Source: Thiotrichales bacterium | GTDB lineage: Bacteria > Pseudomonadota > Gammaproteobacteria > Thiomicrospirales > Thiomicrospiraceae | Reading direction: 5' to 3' | NCBI GenBank assembly: GCA_014763835.1 | Contig: JACXUQ010000077.1 | Span: 1-6,571 of the forward strand | Length of the DNA: 6,571 nucleotides | In this document: positions 6,537 through 6,571 of the stretch, one piece after another | How positions within the stretch are numbered: position 1 is the first letter of the stretch | Layout: each line of letters starts with the position of its first letter | The notes under the pieces: model-generated | Seen by the model: the letters and a program-made list of their open reading frames with translations, nothing else | Told to the model about the DNA's origin: nothing | Database searches by the model: none | Made by a program: the position numbers and the translations under genes

Positions 6537-6571
6537 TCAGCGCACTTTGCAGGACAAGGTGTTATAGAGTG
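6537..6571 (-). CDS. Possible C-terminal end of a convergent gene entering from the right
   Basis: Reading the minus strand from the right edge, one frame gives LYNTLSCKVR and a TGA stop at 6539-6537, about 36 bases before the minus-strand hairpin terminator. Only eleven complete codons are visible, so no function can be given. Another frame is also open here. The main support is the terminator orientation. Confidence 0.2.
   Translation of the reverse strand, partial: LYNTLSCKVR

Overview
The window looks like chromosomal DNA from a Gram-negative proteobacterium, most likely a gammaproteobacterium. It holds an outer-membrane TonB-dependent receptor, a phosphoglucomutase of the E. coli Pgm type and length, and an RssA-like patatin. 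Promoters have sigma70-like spacing and terminators are simple hairpin plus T-tract. I cannot assign a genus. There are no tRNA or rRNA genes, CRISPR arrays or insertion sequences. Genes are closely packed and no gene-free stretch exceeds about 215 bases.

Left block (minus strand, 1-1070): a membrane-anchored GGDEF protein (diguanylate cyclase family) runs off the left edge. Its reading frame is broken at a run of six G (minus strand) at 544-549. The membrane half and the catalytic half lie in different frames, and removing one G would join them. A good promoter lies at 1042-1069, directly abutting the terminator of the next gene.

Middle block (minus strand, 1071-3731): a two-gene metal-uptake-like unit. 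A promoter at 3703-3731 is followed by a 102-residue exported His-rich protein (3386-3694), a 42-base gap containing a perfect 10-base inverted repeat, a 728-residue TonB-dependent receptor (1157-3343) related in layout to the zinc receptor ZnuD, and a strong terminator at 1071-1105. The pairing suggests the small protein and the receptor act together in scavenging a metal or metal complex. The substrate is not proven by sequence.

Right block (plus strand, 3802-6463): divergent from the metal unit, a 208-base shared intergenic region leads to pgm (3903-5549), then after 17 bases an RssA-like patatin-family hydrolase (5567-6463). They are probably one transcription unit. The last feature is a hairpin at 6462-6501 whose T-tract is on the minus strand, so it probably terminates a convergent gene lying mostly beyond the right edge.

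No clearly new multi-gene system is visible. The items most worth checking are the G-tract frameshift in the GGDEF gene, the small His-rich protein with its receptor, and the inverted repeat between them.
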